Shown here in pieces: positions 12,292-12,718 of a stretch of 12,718 nt of DNA. Location of the stretch: positions 1-12,718 of the forward strand of contig JAFQWT010000086.1 of NCBI GenBank assembly GCA_017407375.1. Reading direction: 5' to 3'. The stretch comes from Clostridia bacterium (GTDB taxonomy: Bacteria > Bacillota > Clostridia > Oscillospirales > CAG-272). Position numbers and translations under genes: made by a program. Position 1 is the stretch's first letter. The number at the start of each line of letters is the position of its first letter. The notes under the pieces are model-generated. The model ran no database searches. It had not been told where the DNA came from and saw nothing but the letters and a program-made list of their open reading frames with translations.

Positions 12292-12718
12292 TTAGTCCTT
12301 CAGCGCGGCCTGCGCGGCGGCAAGGCGGGCGATCGGAACACGGAAGGGCGAGCAGGAGACGTACGAGAGACCCAGCTTGTGGCAGAACTCCACGGACACG
12401 GGGTCACCGCCGTGCTCACCGCAGATACCGACGTGCATCTCGGGGCGGACGGCGCGGCCGGCGGAAACGGCCATCTCCATCAGCTTCCCAACGCCGTTCT
12501 GGTCGAGCTTGGCGAAGGGATCGTTCTCGTAGATCTTGGACTCGTAGTAGGCGGTCAGGAACTTACCGGCATCGTCACGCGAGAAGCCGAAGGTCATCTG
12601 CGTGAGGTCGTTCGTGCCGAAGCAGAAGAACTCGGCCTCCTTGGCAACCTCGTCGGCGGTCAGGCAGGCACGGGGGATCTCGACCATGGTACCGACCTCG
12701 TAGGCAAGCTCGACGCCC
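12292..12718 (-). CDS. ppdK: Pyruvate, phosphate dikinase, C-terminal part (5' partial)
   Basis: PPDK interconverts pyruvate, ATP and phosphate with phosphoenolpyruvate, AMP and pyrophosphate. In anaerobic Clostridia it serves glycolysis or gluconeogenesis. Only the last 142 residues are in the window, and the frame is open to the right edge. They belong to the PEP/pyruvate-binding TIM barrel: GTMVEIPRA, FFCFGTNDLTQMTFGFSRDD, then GICGEHGGDP with the catalytic cysteine, and SYVSCSPFRVPIARLAAAQA at the C-terminus. This is very close to my recollection of the Clostridium symbiosum enzyme, whose active-site Cys831 lies in the same motif. The ATG at 12687 is internal, since GVELAYEVGT precedes it in frame and is family sequence. 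Confidence 0.97.
   Translation of the reverse strand, partial: GVELAYEVGTMVEIPRACLTADEVAKEAEFFCFGTNDLTQMTFGFSRDDAGKFLTAYYESKIYENDPFAKLDQNGVGKLMEMAVSAGRAVRPEMHVGICGEHGGDPVSVEFCHKLGLSYVSCSPFRVPIARLAAAQAALKD

Overview
The window is chromosomal DNA from a GC-rich member of the Clostridia (Firmicutes). The pointers are strong AGGAGG-type ribosome binding sites on nearly every gene, TTGACA/TATAAT promoters with 17-bp spacers, GC-rich third codon positions, ECF-type vitamin transporters, a TPP riboswitch, and a pyruvate phosphate dikinase close to the clostridial type. The exact genus cannot be named from sequence alone. There are ten protein genes. Two run off the ends: mfd on the left and ppdK on the right.

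Bases 1-5292 (+ strand) look like one transcription unit: the mfd repair-coupling helicase, a membrane-anchored SurA/PrsA-like foldase with a degenerate parvulin region, a TetR-type regulator and a six-helix DUF308/HdeD-like membrane protein. Gaps are -8, 24 and 1 nt. Bases 5293-5679, between this unit and the convergent mnmA, hold no gene. The stretch is filled by a structured, comparatively AT-rich element of 387 bp. It is bounded by inverted repeats with a perfect 15-bp end, and contains a tandem array of mini-hairpins separated by ATGAATT / AATTCAT boxes, a long hairpin and a perfect 16-bp palindrome. This is the most unusual part of the window.

Bases 5680-8258 hold mnmA (- strand, tRNA 2-thiouridylase) and a neurotransmitter:sodium symporter-family transporter (+), fired from overlapping divergent promoters. 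Bases 8345-9161 hold a NagB-like amino-sugar-phosphate deaminase with its own promoter and a changed active site. An ECF S component of unknown substrate (-) and thiT (+, TPP riboswitch-controlled thiamine S component) then diverge from a compact two-promoter region at 9914-10039. No ECF energising module is present here. The right end carries larA (nickel-pincer lactate racemase family, -) and the C-terminus of ppdK (-).

Together the genes are housekeeping: repair, protein folding, tRNA modification, vitamin and amino-acid uptake, amino-sugar, lactate and pyruvate metabolism. Most units end in clear intrinsic terminators. Three of these are almost the same sequence (GGAGCC-loop-GGCTCC), so a recurrent terminator cassette is in use.
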